Counted from the stretch's first letter, positions 1-6,899 are shown. The stretch: 9,519 nucleotides of DNA from Myxococcales bacterium (GCA_025362165.1 JANYHY010000793.1:1-9519); one strand, 5' to 3'. The notes: generated by a model from the letters alone, not told the origin. Numbers and translations are program-made.

Positions 1-828
1 CGCGCCGCGGACGCGATTCGCACAGCGCTCGATCGCGTCCACGCGCACGAGCACGCCGTATCGCTCCGGCGTGAGCTGGAAGCGCAGCGCGAGCAGCTCA
101 TCTTCGCGGAGAAGCTCGCGACGCTCGGTCAAATGGCCGCAGGCCTCGTACATGAGCTCAACAACCCGCTCACAGCGATCGTCGCATACACAGATTTCCT
201 CATCAAGCGCTCGTTGGCGCGCGGCGAAGAGAGTCACTACCCGGACGAGACCGAGCGGCTGCGACGCATCGCGGAGTCGGCGAACCGCATGCAACGCTTC
301 ACGCGTGATCTCGTCACGTACGCGCGACCCTCGGGAGATGCGCCGCAGCCCGTCGTCGTCTCCTCCATCGTCGATCAAGCGCTCTCGTTCTGCGAGCACT
401 TGCTGGAAGAGACCAACGTCGCCGTGTCGCGCGAGTTCGGCGACGGCGTGCTGCCGGTGCGTGGCATGCCCGAGCAGCTCGCGCAGGTCTTCGTCAACCT
501 CGTCACCAACGCCTGCCACGCGATGCCCAAGGGCGGTCGCTTGATCGTGCGCACGGAGATCGACGAGGCTGAGGCGCACGTCAAAATCACCGTCGAGGAC
601 AACGGTCACGGCGTGCCGCAAGAGAACCTGACGCGCCTGTTCGTGCCGTTTTTCACGACCAAGAGCGAGGGTCACGGCACCGGGCTGGGTCTCGCGATCG
701 TCAAGAACATCATCGAGGCGCATGACGGCAACATCACCGTCCAGAGCGATGCGTCGTTCGGCACGCGCTTCTTGATCGTCCTGCCGGTGGCGCAGGGGCC
801 GCTCTCGCAACGCATCTCTCGCACGTGA
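1..828 (+). CDS. Sensor histidine kinase, C-terminal part (5' end outside the window)
   Basis: This frame is open from base 1, so the N-terminal sensor region is missing; 275 residues are visible. Residues 1-44 form a charged, coiled-coil-like linker. A HisKA dimerisation/phosphoacceptor helix follows with the H-box GLVHELNNPLTAIV, phosphoacceptor His51. The HATPase_c domain is complete. It has an N-box (VNLVTNACHA, key Asn170), G1 (VEDNGHG, Asp200), an F-box-like FFTTK and G2 (GTGLGL, residues 226-231). It ends about 30 residues after G2 with no attached receiver domain, so it would autophosphorylate on His and pass phosphate to a separate response regulator not seen here. The first Met in this frame (base 133) lies inside the H-box region and cannot be the true start. 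The motifs show an NtrB/ZraS-like kinase; the signal is unknown. Confidence 0.95.
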   Translation, partial: RAADAIRTALDRVHAHEHAVSLRRELEAQREQLIFAEKLATLGQMAAGLVHELNNPLTAIVAYTDFLIKRSLARGEESHYPDETERLRRIAESANRMQRFTRDLVTYARPSGDAPQPVVVSSIVDQALSFCEHLLEETNVAVSREFGDGVLPVRGMPEQLAQVFVNLVTNACHAMPKGGRLIVRTEIDEAEAHVKITVEDNGHGVPQENLTRLFVPFFTTKSEGHGTGLGLAIVKNIIEAHDGNITVQSDASFGTRFLIVLPVAQGPLSQRISRT

Positions 829-883
829 GTCTCGAGCGTCCGGACCACGACTCAAGCCGCATGCTCAGGCGAAGTAGGGACCA

Positions 884-1495
884 ATGACCGCCGTCCTCTT
901 TTCGGGCTTCGGGCCATTCCTCGACACGCCCGACAATGCGACCGCATCGATGATGGGCGCGCTTGCGAAGCGCGGGCACCGAACGATCGTGTTGCCAGTC
1001 GAGTGGGGGCGCGCCTCCGAGCTGCTGCTGGCAGAGTCGATAGCCTCGAAGGCAACCTTGGTCTTGATGAATGGCGTCGCTGGCGCGCGCCAGCCGATGT
1101 GGATCGAGTCGGCCGCGATGGATGTCTTCTCGGAGCGTTTGGACGCAGCGGGCAAGCTGCCGGAGGTGATCCGCAGCAGCCCCACCGAGACCGTCTATGT
1201 GTCGATCGACGTCGGCGCGGCGCACCAGGCCGCCGACCTGGTCTTCCGCAAGGTCCGCGACACCATCGAGGGCGGCGTGCGCCTCGACGCCATCATGCAG
1301 GGGGCGATCATGATGGAACCGCGCGCCGAGAACGCGTACGTCTGCAACGACACGACCTGGCGCACGACGCGCGCACTGTCCGGCACTGGGGTTCGCGCGG
1401 GCTTCTTCCACTGGCCGCGCGAGCTGCGAGGCGCGCACATCGAAGCGGCCTGCGACGTCTTGGTCGCGATCGCCGAGACGCTCACTTCCCGCTAA
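884..1495 (+). CDS. Pyroglutamyl-peptidase I (peptidase C15) family protein
   Basis: This is a 203-residue protein, close to the roughly 200-220 residues of C15 cysteine peptidases, which remove N-terminal pyroglutamate from peptides in the cytoplasm. It begins with the family's first strand and loop (LFSGFGPF, compare V-TGFxPF). The three catalytic positions can be placed: Glu75 in GARQPMWIESAAMD, Cys154 in ENAYVCNDT and His176 in AGFFHWP. The rest is divergent: the loop after GFGPF lacks the usual Asn-Pro-Ser, and the Gly-rich segment before the Glu is reduced. The substrate may therefore differ. An AGGGA ribosome-binding sequence at 876-880 supports the start, although its spacing is short. 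The gene is 55 bp after the histidine kinase on the same strand and ends 2 nt from the convergent kinase gene. Family assignment is fairly secure; activity on pyroglutamyl peptides is inferred. Confidence 0.8.
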   Translation: MTAVLFSGFGPFLDTPDNATASMMGALAKRGHRTIVLPVEWGRASELLLAESIASKATLVLMNGVAGARQPMWIESAAMDVFSERLDAAGKLPEVIRSSPTETVYVSIDVGAAHQAADLVFRKVRDTIEGGVRLDAIMQGAIMMEPRAENAYVCNDTTWRTTRALSGTGVRAGFFHWPRELRGAHIEAACDVLVAIAETLTSR

Positions 1496-1497
1496 AT

Positions 1498-3423
1498 CTA
1501 GCCCAGCCGCGCGAGCTGTGCGAAGTCCGTGTCGGGAGACGCCGTCGGATCGAACGCGGGCTCGAACGCGATGAGGACCTCGCCGTCGCTGACGTGCACG
1601 TGCGCGCGATCGAGGTTGCCGTGTACACAACCCTGCGCGTGCAGCGCGGTGAGCGCGCGGAGCAGCACGCCGCGCTCTCCGAGGCCGAGCGGTCGATCGA
1701 GGGGCTTGCCTCTGAGCGCGTCCACCCAGATCGATCCGTCCTCGCGCGCGACGCGCAAGATGTGCTGGAGCGCGCGGGTCTGCGCGCGAGAGAACGCGCG
1801 GGCGCGTGCGAGTGAGGCGTCGTCGAGCGGCACGCGAAGGATCACTCGACCGGTCCAACGATCCACGCGCGACTCCGCCTCTGCGTCTTGGAGGCGCGCC
1901 GCACTTGGTCGCTCGCTAGGCGCGGTCTGTGGCTTTGGTCGCAGCGCGGCAGGCTCGAGGGTATGGGGCCACGACAGGGCGCCGAGCTGCTTTCTCGCGG
2001 CAAACGCGTCGCTCGGACGCGCAGCGGGATCCAGTGACACCAACCTCAGCACAGCCTCGTCGTGGCGTTGATCCAGATCTCTGTGCACGCCGCTCGGTCG
2101 CGTGCGCGGCAGCTCGCCGCCCACTCGCTCGCCCGTGAGCATCTCGAACAAGATGACTCCAACGCCATAGAGATCGCTCTGCACCGTGGCCGGCTTGCCC
2201 TCTCGCTGCTCGGGGCTCATGTACGCGAGCGTGCCAATGAGGCCTGCAGTCGCAGTCGCCGAGAGATCTCCGAGATGCGCGACTCCGAAGTCCGCGAGGC
2301 GCGCGACGCCCGCGTCGTCGAAGAGCACGTTCGCAGGCTTCACGTCGCGGTGCAGGACTCCAAGCCGGTGCGCTTCTCCCAGCGCGGAGAGAACTGCCTG
2401 CGCGATCTCGACGGCGCGCGCGGGAGCGATCGGCGACTGCATCATCTGCTCGAGCGTCCCGCCGCTCATCCACGCGAGCACCATCGCGGGCCCGTCTGGC
2501 ACGTAGTCACGCAGCGGCACGACGTTGGGGTGATCGAGCGTGCCGAGCACCTTCACCTCGCGCTCGAAGCGAGCAAGCGCGTCTCGGCCGCCGCCGCGCG
2601 TCTCGAAGCTCGACATGATCTTCACAGCGACGCGTTCGTTGCGGATCGAGTCTACGCACTCGATCACGCGAGCGCTCGCGGTGGAGGCCACCTCGCGCAC
2701 GACGTCGTACCGGCCATAGATACGGCGCTTCACCTCCGCAACACCCTCGCGCAGATCCTCTGGCGGCGCGCCGCCCAGTCGCTCGAGCGCCGCCTTCGCC
2801 TCCGCGGACGCCGCGTCGAGACCCAGCGCGGCGAACCCTTTGACGAGCAACAAAAGCGCGCTCTTGTGCTCTCTCTCGCTAGCGCCCACCTTCTGGAGCT
2901 CGCGAACGGCTGCTTCGTTCTTCCCGTAGCGCATCAAGAGTCGGCCGAGCGAGAGGTGTAGCGCCGCCTTCGATGGGTCGCGTCGGAGCGCGGCCTCGAG
3001 CACCTTGCTCGCTTGCACCGGGTCGTGCGCCTCTTCGTAGAGCTCCGCCGCGCGCACGGCTTCTCCCGCGCGCTCCCACGCGGAGGCGGCGCTCGCGAGC
3101 TCTCCGCGTCCTTGATACACGCGCGCAGCCCACGTGAAATCGCCACGCGCTATCAGGCGGGCCGCGAGCGTGTTCGACGCAGCGCGATCACCCACCGCAC
3201 GATCCAACGCCTGCGCGGCCATTGCGTCGTCGCCGCCCGTCACCGCGAGCAACAGAGCGCGCGCGTGGTCCCCAGCGAGCGCGGCCTGGCGCGCGGCTCC
3301 CGAGAAGTCGCACGCTCGCTCCAAGAGATCACAAGCGGTGCGCGCGTCGCCTCGCGAGCTCGCGAGGTGTGCGGCGTCGGCGAGGCGCTCTGCACGGACG
3401 AGCTGCGCGACGTCTTCATCCAT
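1498..3423 (-). CDS. Ser/Thr protein kinase with N-terminal TPR-like repeats and a C-terminal pseudokinase-like domain
   Basis: The protein has 641 residues and three parts. Residues 1 to about 220 are Ala-rich helical repeats resembling TPRs (for example around 137-181), probably for protein binding. Residues about 236-480 are a Hanks-type kinase with VAVK (Lys268), alpha-C Glu289, HRDVKPANV (Asp360, Asn365), DFG (Asp378), GTLAYMSPEQ and SDLYGVG. All catalytic residues are present, but the nucleotide loop reads REVASTASARV without the usual glycines. After a Pro-rich linker, residues about 520-641 resemble a second kinase fold: HGNLDRAHV (601-609) stands where HRDxKxxN would be, LIAFEPA replaces DFG, and the chain stops at an alpha-F-like DTDFAQLARLG. 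No transmembrane segment is seen, so it is cytoplasmic. GGAG (3437-3434) lies 10 nt before the ATG, inside the upstream endopeptidase gene. It is the last gene of the operon, with 3 nt between it and the upstream stop codon. Kinase assignment is firm; the pseudokinase is an inference. Confidence 0.93.
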   Translation of the reverse strand: MDEDVAQLVRAERLADAAHLASSRGDARTACDLLERACDFSGAARQAALAGDHARALLLAVTGGDDAMAAQALDRAVGDRAASNTLAARLIARGDFTWAARVYQGRGELASAASAWERAGEAVRAAELYEEAHDPVQASKVLEAALRRDPSKAALHLSLGRLLMRYGKNEAAVRELQKVGASEREHKSALLLLVKGFAALGLDAASAEAKAALERLGGAPPEDLREGVAEVKRRIYGRYDVVREVASTASARVIECVDSIRNERVAVKIMSSFETRGGGRDALARFEREVKVLGTLDHPNVVPLRDYVPDGPAMVLAWMSGGTLEQMMQSPIAPARAVEIAQAVLSALGEAHRLGVLHRDVKPANVLFDDAGVARLADFGVAHLGDLSATATAGLIGTLAYMSPEQREGKPATVQSDLYGVGVILFEMLTGERVGGELPRTRPSGVHRDLDQRHDEAVLRLVSLDPAARPSDAFAARKQLGALSWPHTLEPAALRPKPQTAPSERPSAARLQDAEAESRVDRWTGRVILRVPLDDASLARARAFSRAQTRALQHILRVAREDGSIWVDALRGKPLDRPLGLGERGVLLRALTALHAQGCVHGNLDRAHVHVSDGEVLIAFEPAFDPTASPDTDFAQLARLG

Positions 3424-3426
3424 TCG

Positions 3427-4266
3427 TCACGGGCTCCAGTCGTCGTCGTCCTCGTCGGCCGGAGTCGCGTTGACGAGCGAGGCGACATGCTCCTCACGCG
3501 CCGCGTCCACGTCAGCGAGCACGGCGAGCGTCGGCACACCACGCTCACCACGACCAAGCGCCGCCGCGTCCGAGCGCTGCGCGAGATCCGATAGCACGCC
3601 GCGCTCTCGGTTCTTCTTGCCCGGCGCGCTGGAATCCAGCCAAAAATAGCTGCGATCGCGCACATCGACGTGGACGAAGCCACTCACCGGGTACACGCCT
3701 ACGCCCATGAAACCCATGTCTCGTGCGAACGTCGCGACGGACTCGTCGCTCGTGCCCGGCACGACGAGATCGACTGCGCGTCCCTTGCCGTGATTCGAAC
3801 CGCCGTTCGCGCGCGGCGTGCGATACGCCGAGATCACCCGGATCTCTTGCGCGCCGAACTTTCGTTGGATGCGGTAGATGGCGTCGAGCAGGCGCGGCTC
3901 GACTGGGTGCTCGTTGCCCGCGCGCGGATCGCGGAGCAAGTGCGCTGCGCGATCGAGATCGTGGGCGACGAAGCCGCCGTTGTCCGACAACGCGGAGAGC
4001 TCCAGGCGCTCGTTCGTGTTGATCGCGGCGAGGACGAGCATCGGTCGTGCGTTAGCGTCGATCGGCGCGGCGCGACCCTCGACGGGCACGTGCCACCCCT
4101 GCGCAAGCGAAGCATAGACAGGCTTCTGCGGAGCATGCGCGACAGGCGTGGCTGGCTTGGGCTTCTGCGCGGACGGTGCCTCCGCACTCGATGGGGCGGC
4201 GAGCGTCGAGACGACCGCGATCAGCAAGGAGAAGCGCCATGAACAACGATGGCCGTTTCGCCGCAT
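3427..4266 (-). CDS. DUF882/MepK-like (M15-type) murein endopeptidase, secreted
   Basis: Read from the ATG at 4266 this is a 279-residue protein. Residues 1-30 form a signal peptide: a basic start (MRRNGHRCSWR), a hydrophobic core (FSLLIAVVSTLAA) and a likely AEA cleavage region. After a Pro/Lys-rich linker, the C-terminal part carries the zinc-peptidase signature of the YcbK/MepK family. This comprises ISAYRTPRANGG, then SNHGKGRAVDL (His159, Asp166), the GVGVYP turn and FVHVDVR (His199). Known family members are zinc enzymes that cut peptide cross-links of peptidoglycan. Residues about 212-279 are an acidic tail ending in DEDDDDW, outside the usual domain. The frame continues open upstream to 4437, but that extension would overlap the preceding gene and hide the signal peptide, so the inner start is preferred. 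The start is 8 nt after the lipoprotein stop codon, without an obvious Shine-Dalgarno sequence, which suggests translational coupling. Confidence 0.88.
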   Translation of the reverse strand: MRRNGHRCSWRFSLLIAVVSTLAAPSSAEAPSAQKPKPATPVAHAPQKPVYASLAQGWHVPVEGRAAPIDANARPMLVLAAINTNERLELSALSDNGGFVAHDLDRAAHLLRDPRAGNEHPVEPRLLDAIYRIQRKFGAQEIRVISAYRTPRANGGSNHGKGRAVDLVVPGTSDESVATFARDMGFMGVGVYPVSGFVHVDVRDRSYFWLDSSAPGKKNRERGVLSDLAQRSDAAALGRGERGVPTLAVLADVDAAREEHVASLVNATPADEDDDDWSP

Positions 4267-4274
4267 GGAAACGC

Positions 4275-5093
4275 TCAGTGTCGCGTGAAGGCGATCACGC
4301 GCGAGGTGTCGAAGCGCAGCGTGCCCTCGTCGATCCCACGCGCGCGTAGGGGGACCTCTCGCATGCGATGAACGGTGACCGTTCCAGAGTCGCCGACGAG
4401 CCAGAAGCTTCCGACGCCTTCGTCCTTGAAAGAGCATCGGGTGGCAGCGGGCGCCTTACCGATCGCGAGGTCCACATAGATCGCGTCGACCCCAGGTGTC
4501 CACGCGAGCTCCACGTGCGTCGTGGAGGCAGAGAACACCGCGCTTCCAGAGGCGACCTCGACACCGTTGACGCGCAAACCATCGATCGCGGGCGGAGCGT
4601 CTGCGGTCACGCTGAAGCCAGTGAGGTCCGTGGAGCCTGCGGCATGCAGCGTGACGCGACCGCCGAACGCAGGAGCGTCACGCGTCGTGTAGACGACACC
4701 GCTCACGAGATCCACGACGTCAGGCACGCGACGAGCAACGAGCGAAGCGTGCGAGCCGACGCCGTCCAACGTGAGCGCGCCCACGTCCAAGAGCTCTAGT
4801 GGGCGTGCGGGCGCCGAGCCTTCACCGAACGCGATCGCCTTGCAAGCGCCAGGAGCGGGCAGATTCAGCGCCTCTCCGACCATCCCGCGCGCGGTGTCGT
4901 CGATCGCGCCGCGCGTTCGCAAGAACCTCGCGACAGACTCAGTGTGCGACGCTTCGCCAGGCCCTGTGGACTGCTCGACCACGACCGCAGCTGCGACCGA
5001 GGTCGTGTCGGCGTCCGCGCTGTCTTGTGCCACAACGTTCGCCGAACATGCGGCGAGCAACGGGAGGGCGGCGAGGGCGAGCAGGGATCGCAT
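4275..5093 (-). CDS. Putative lipoprotein of unknown function
   Basis: This is a 272-residue protein starting with a lipoprotein signal, MRSLLALAALPLLAAC, in which Cys16 follows an LLAA lipobox. The mature N-terminus is a flexible Ala/Asp/Ser/Thr-rich linker to about residue 48. The remainder is rich in alternating hydrophobic residues (VVDLVSGVVYTT, GGRVTLHAAG, HVELAWTPGVDAIYVDLA), suggesting a beta-sandwich. It contains only two further cysteines, Cys84 and Cys220. Cys220 sits in TRCSFKDEGVGSFWLV, a Cys-Phe-Asp-rich turn of the kind found in large myxobacterial lipoproteins. I recognise no enzyme motif. It is the first gene of the operon with the murein endopeptidase and the kinase. GGAG at 5101-5098 precedes the ATG at short spacing. 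An envelope location is well supported; the role, perhaps sensing or scaffolding near the wall enzyme, is a guess. Confidence 0.87.
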   Translation of the reverse strand: MRSLLALAALPLLAACSANVVAQDSADADTTSVAAAVVVEQSTGPGEASHTESVARFLRTRGAIDDTARGMVGEALNLPAPGACKAIAFGEGSAPARPLELLDVGALTLDGVGSHASLVARRVPDVVDLVSGVVYTTRDAPAFGGRVTLHAAGSTDLTGFSVTADAPPAIDGLRVNGVEVASGSAVFSASTTHVELAWTPGVDAIYVDLAIGKAPAATRCSFKDEGVGSFWLVGDSGTVTVHRMREVPLRARGIDEGTLRFDTSRVIAFTRH

Positions 5094-5104
5094 CGGACTC
5101 CAAT

Positions 5105-5133
5105 ATCGTAGACAACCCTGAGCGCGCTCGCAA
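5105..5133 (-). promoter_or_regulatory. Candidate sigma-70-type promoter of the lipoprotein-endopeptidase-kinase operon
   Basis: On the minus strand a TTGCGA -35 (5133-5128) and a TACGAT -10 (5110-5105) are separated by exactly 17 bp. Each box matches four of six consensus bases. The start of transcription would fall near 5098, giving a leader of only a few bases before the ATG at 5093. That is too short for the GGAG site at 5101-5098 to be fully in the transcript, so either the true start lies a little upstream or the message is nearly leaderless. Position and spacing support the call; it is not proven. Confidence 0.4.
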
Positions 5134-5145
5134 CCAGAAGCCGGT

Positions 5146-5151
5146 TATATA
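5146..5151 (+). promoter_or_regulatory. Candidate -10 box for the futalosine hydrolase-like gene
   Basis: TATATA stands out as an AT-only patch in GC-rich DNA, 6 nt before the ATG at 5158. A -10 here would start transcription at or next to that ATG, giving a leaderless message. This agrees with the absence of any Shine-Dalgarno sequence. No good -35 is visible 17 bp upstream. Confidence 0.3.
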
Positions 5152-5157
5152 TGGCGC

Positions 5158-5757
5158 ATGAGCTCTCCTCCTTTGTGCGTCGCAGCTTTCGCGCCGGAGT
5201 TGAGCGCGATCACGACGCCCAAGCGTGTCGTTGGAATAGGGCTGATCGCTGCCTCCGCAGGGGCGGCGCTCGCGATCGCGGAGCTCAGGCCTCGCGCTGT
5301 AGTGTTGCTCGGGACTTGCGGCGCGTATCCAAAGTCGTCGCTCTCGGTCGGTGACGTCATCGTCGCCACGGGCTTGCGACTCGCGTCCGCCGCCGAGGCG
5401 CGTGGGCATGGCGCGCTCCTCCATGCGATGACCGCTGAAGTGGAGCTCGACGTCTCGATCAGCTCGGCGCTCGAAGCGGTCGGAGCTCGCCGCGCGACCG
5501 TCGCGACGACACTCGCGATCACCACCGATGACGACCTCGCCGCTGCGCTGCAAGCCCGCTACTCGTGCGACGCAGAGCACCTCGAAGCTTACGCGGTGGC
5601 TTGTGCCTGTGTGAACGCGAAGGTGCCGTTCGCCTGCGTGCTCGGCGTGACGAACGTGGTCGGATCGAACGGACGCGCGCAGTGGCGAGAGAACAGAGTG
5701 ATGGTGGAAGCTGCCACCGGAGCACTCGTCGAGCGGTGGCTCAGAAATCCCAGCTGA
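5158..5757 (+). CDS. mqnB: Futalosine hydrolase-like nucleosidase (MqnB family)
   Basis: This is a 199-residue protein of the purine nucleoside phosphorylase/MTA-SAH nucleosidase fold. Family landmarks in order are GLIAASAGAALAI (first glycine-rich turn), VVLLGTCGAYP (compare GTAGA), VGDVIVATG, ITTDDDLAAAL, and DAEHLEAYAVACAC, whose Glu occupies the position of the substrate-binding MEG/MEA glutamate. Then comes VLGVTNVVGSNGRAQWRENR. The last stretch, with TNVVG followed by a Trp, fits futalosine hydrolases better than MTA/SAH nucleosidases, where an Asp follows the Ser. MqnB releases hypoxanthine from futalosine in the alternative menaquinone pathway. ATG 5158 is the first possible start after an in-frame stop at 5119. 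The fold is clear; the exact substrate is moderately sure. No other menaquinone genes are in the window. The gene is divergent from the lipoprotein operon and its 3' end overlaps the next gene. Confidence 0.8.
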   Translation: MSSPPLCVAAFAPELSAITTPKRVVGIGLIAASAGAALAIAELRPRAVVLLGTCGAYPKSSLSVGDVIVATGLRLASAAEARGHGALLHAMTAEVELDVSISSALEAVGARRATVATTLAITTDDDLAAALQARYSCDAEHLEAYAVACACVNAKVPFACVLGVTNVVGSNGRAQWRENRVMVEAATGALVERWLRNPS

Positions 5758-6559
5758 TCGCGCTGCCCGGAGTGAGCACGAGCCCGCTCGTCTTTGCAGA
5801 GACTCCGCCGAACGCGCCGCTCAAGAACACGTAGCTCGCGTCGAGCTCGAGCGCGACGTGGATGTGTCTCAGGCCGATCGCGAGACCGATCAGACCGCCG
5901 ACGTACGCATGGTCCGCCGAGAGCGTGAGCGCGGTCTGTTGCGGCACCTTCAGCGGCTCGGTGGATCTCTGCGCGACCGACACGTGATCGTAGCCGCCCC
6001 GCACGCCAGCCCAGACTTGATAGAGGCTCGCTGTGCTTCGCCAACCGACGATGACGGGCACGTCGAAGCCGAACGCTTGCAGCGCGTCCATGTCGAGATC
6101 GTGGAGCGGGTTCGTCGCTCGCCCCAAGAACACAGCGTCGAAGCCCGCACCGATGGAGAGCGCGAGTCTGCGATTGGAGAACGCCTTGCGCATGTCGAGT
6201 CGACCGCCGCGGCCTAGATATGTGACTCCGCCTTCGAATCCGCCGCCGACTCCAACGCGCGCTCCGACGAACGGCGCGATCCCAGGCGCGACCGCCGTCG
6301 CGACCATCGCTCCTTTGGTGTACTCTGGCGTCGGCGTCGTGGTCGTTCCATCAGGATTGACGATCGCGGGCGAAGCTTGGGCGTTGCGCATGTCCGCGTT
6401 CATGCCGCTCGCGATCGCTTGACCGCTCAGCCCTGCCACAGCGCGCAGATCACCTTGCGGCAAGACGTGTGCAGGATGCAACAATGGCGTCCCACCCGCG
6501 CAGCCCATCAACGCGAGCGCGCCAAAGAGTGCGAAAGCGCAGAGTGCGACCCGCTCCAC
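5741..6559 (-). CDS. Putative outer-membrane lipoprotein / beta-barrel-like protein of unknown function
   Basis: This is a 272-residue protein starting at GTG. The lipoprotein signal MERVALCAFALFGALALMGC places the acylated residue at Cys20. After a linker with a Thr/Pro-rich stretch (TTTTPTPEY), the chain alternates glycine-rich and amphipathic strands: VGARVGVGGGFEGGVTYLG, LALSIGAGFDAVFLG, VPVIVGWRSTASLYQVWAGVRG, and ALELDASYVFLSGAFGG. It ends in ISWDF, with the terminal Phe typical of outer-membrane barrel proteins. The pattern suggests a small barrel or barrel-like outer-membrane protein with a lipid anchor; no enzyme motif is visible. It begins 10 nt after the ferredoxin stop codon and is probably co-transcribed with it. 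No clear Shine-Dalgarno sequence precedes the GTG. Its last 17 bp overlap the convergent futalosine hydrolase-like gene. Confidence 0.85.
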   Translation of the reverse strand: MERVALCAFALFGALALMGCAGGTPLLHPAHVLPQGDLRAVAGLSGQAIASGMNADMRNAQASPAIVNPDGTTTTPTPEYTKGAMVATAVAPGIAPFVGARVGVGGGFEGGVTYLGRGGRLDMRKAFSNRRLALSIGAGFDAVFLGRATNPLHDLDMDALQAFGFDVPVIVGWRSTASLYQVWAGVRGGYDHVSVAQRSTEPLKVPQQTALTLSADHAYVGGLIGLAIGLRHIHVALELDASYVFLSGAFGGVSAKTSGLVLTPGSAISWDF

Positions 6560-6569
6560 GCGAGCGCGC

Positions 6570-6875
6570 TTACTTGCGGAACCGAGATGGGAAGTCGTTC
6601 TTGTCCGCGCGCCCTTTGAGCTCGGCGTCGTCCGGGTGGAGCTTCAACGCGCGCTCGAGCAAACCGGGCTCTTCCTCGCGGTGGTTCGGATCGGGCAAGC
6701 AGCACTCGACCGGGCACACCGCTTGGCAAGCCTCGTGGTCGTAGAAGCCAACGCACTCGGTGCAAAGCTCGGGATCGATGACGTAGATCTCGTCACCCTC
6801 GCTGATGGCCTCGTTGGGGCACTCCGGCTCGCAGGCGCCGCAGTTGATGCAGTCACTGGTGATGTAGGTCGTCAT
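6570..6875 (-). CDS. 2[4Fe-4S] ferredoxin (YfhL / Allochromatium type)
   Basis: This 101-residue cytoplasmic electron carrier begins MTTYITSDCINCGACEPECP. The first cluster motif is CxxCxxCxxxCP (Cys9, 12, 15, 19). The second is Cys38-x2-Cys41-x8-Cys50-x3-Cys54-Pro. The 8-residue insert between its second and third cysteines (VGFYDHEA) marks the YfhL/Allochromatium vinosum-type ferredoxins, whose clusters have very low potentials. Cys58 and Cys59 follow in PVECC. Residues about 60-101 are a charged C-terminal extension, including a helix-like GLLERALKLHPDDAELKG, also common in this type. The ATG at 6875 puts the first cluster at the usual distance from the start. A GAGG site at 6889-6886 lies 10 nt upstream. 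The frame stays open far upstream, but that region encodes other genes on the opposite strand. The redox partner is unknown. Confidence 0.95.
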   Translation of the reverse strand: MTTYITSDCINCGACEPECPNEAISEGDEIYVIDPELCTECVGFYDHEACQAVCPVECCLPDPNHREEEPGLLERALKLHPDDAELKGRADKNDFPSRFRK

Positions 6876-6899
6876 GTGGGAGCCGCCTCGGGCGCGCGC

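Noticed and set aside
829..883. Possible terminator between the histidine kinase and C15 genes
   Set aside because: Only short scattered inverted matches (for example GAGT...ACTC) are present, with no strong stem and no T-run.
734..1858. Minus-strand open frame across the histidine kinase end, the C15 gene and part of the kinase gene
   Set aside because: It is an Arg/Ala-rich shadow frame, antisense to two well-supported genes and out of frame with the third.
2062..2961. Plus-strand open frame inside the kinase gene
   Set aside because: It is antisense to the kinase domain and has composition typical of a GC-rich shadow frame.
4267..4437. Upstream extension of the murein endopeptidase frame
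   Set aside because: It overlaps the lipoprotein gene, is Arg-rich, and would bury the signal peptide that begins at 4266.
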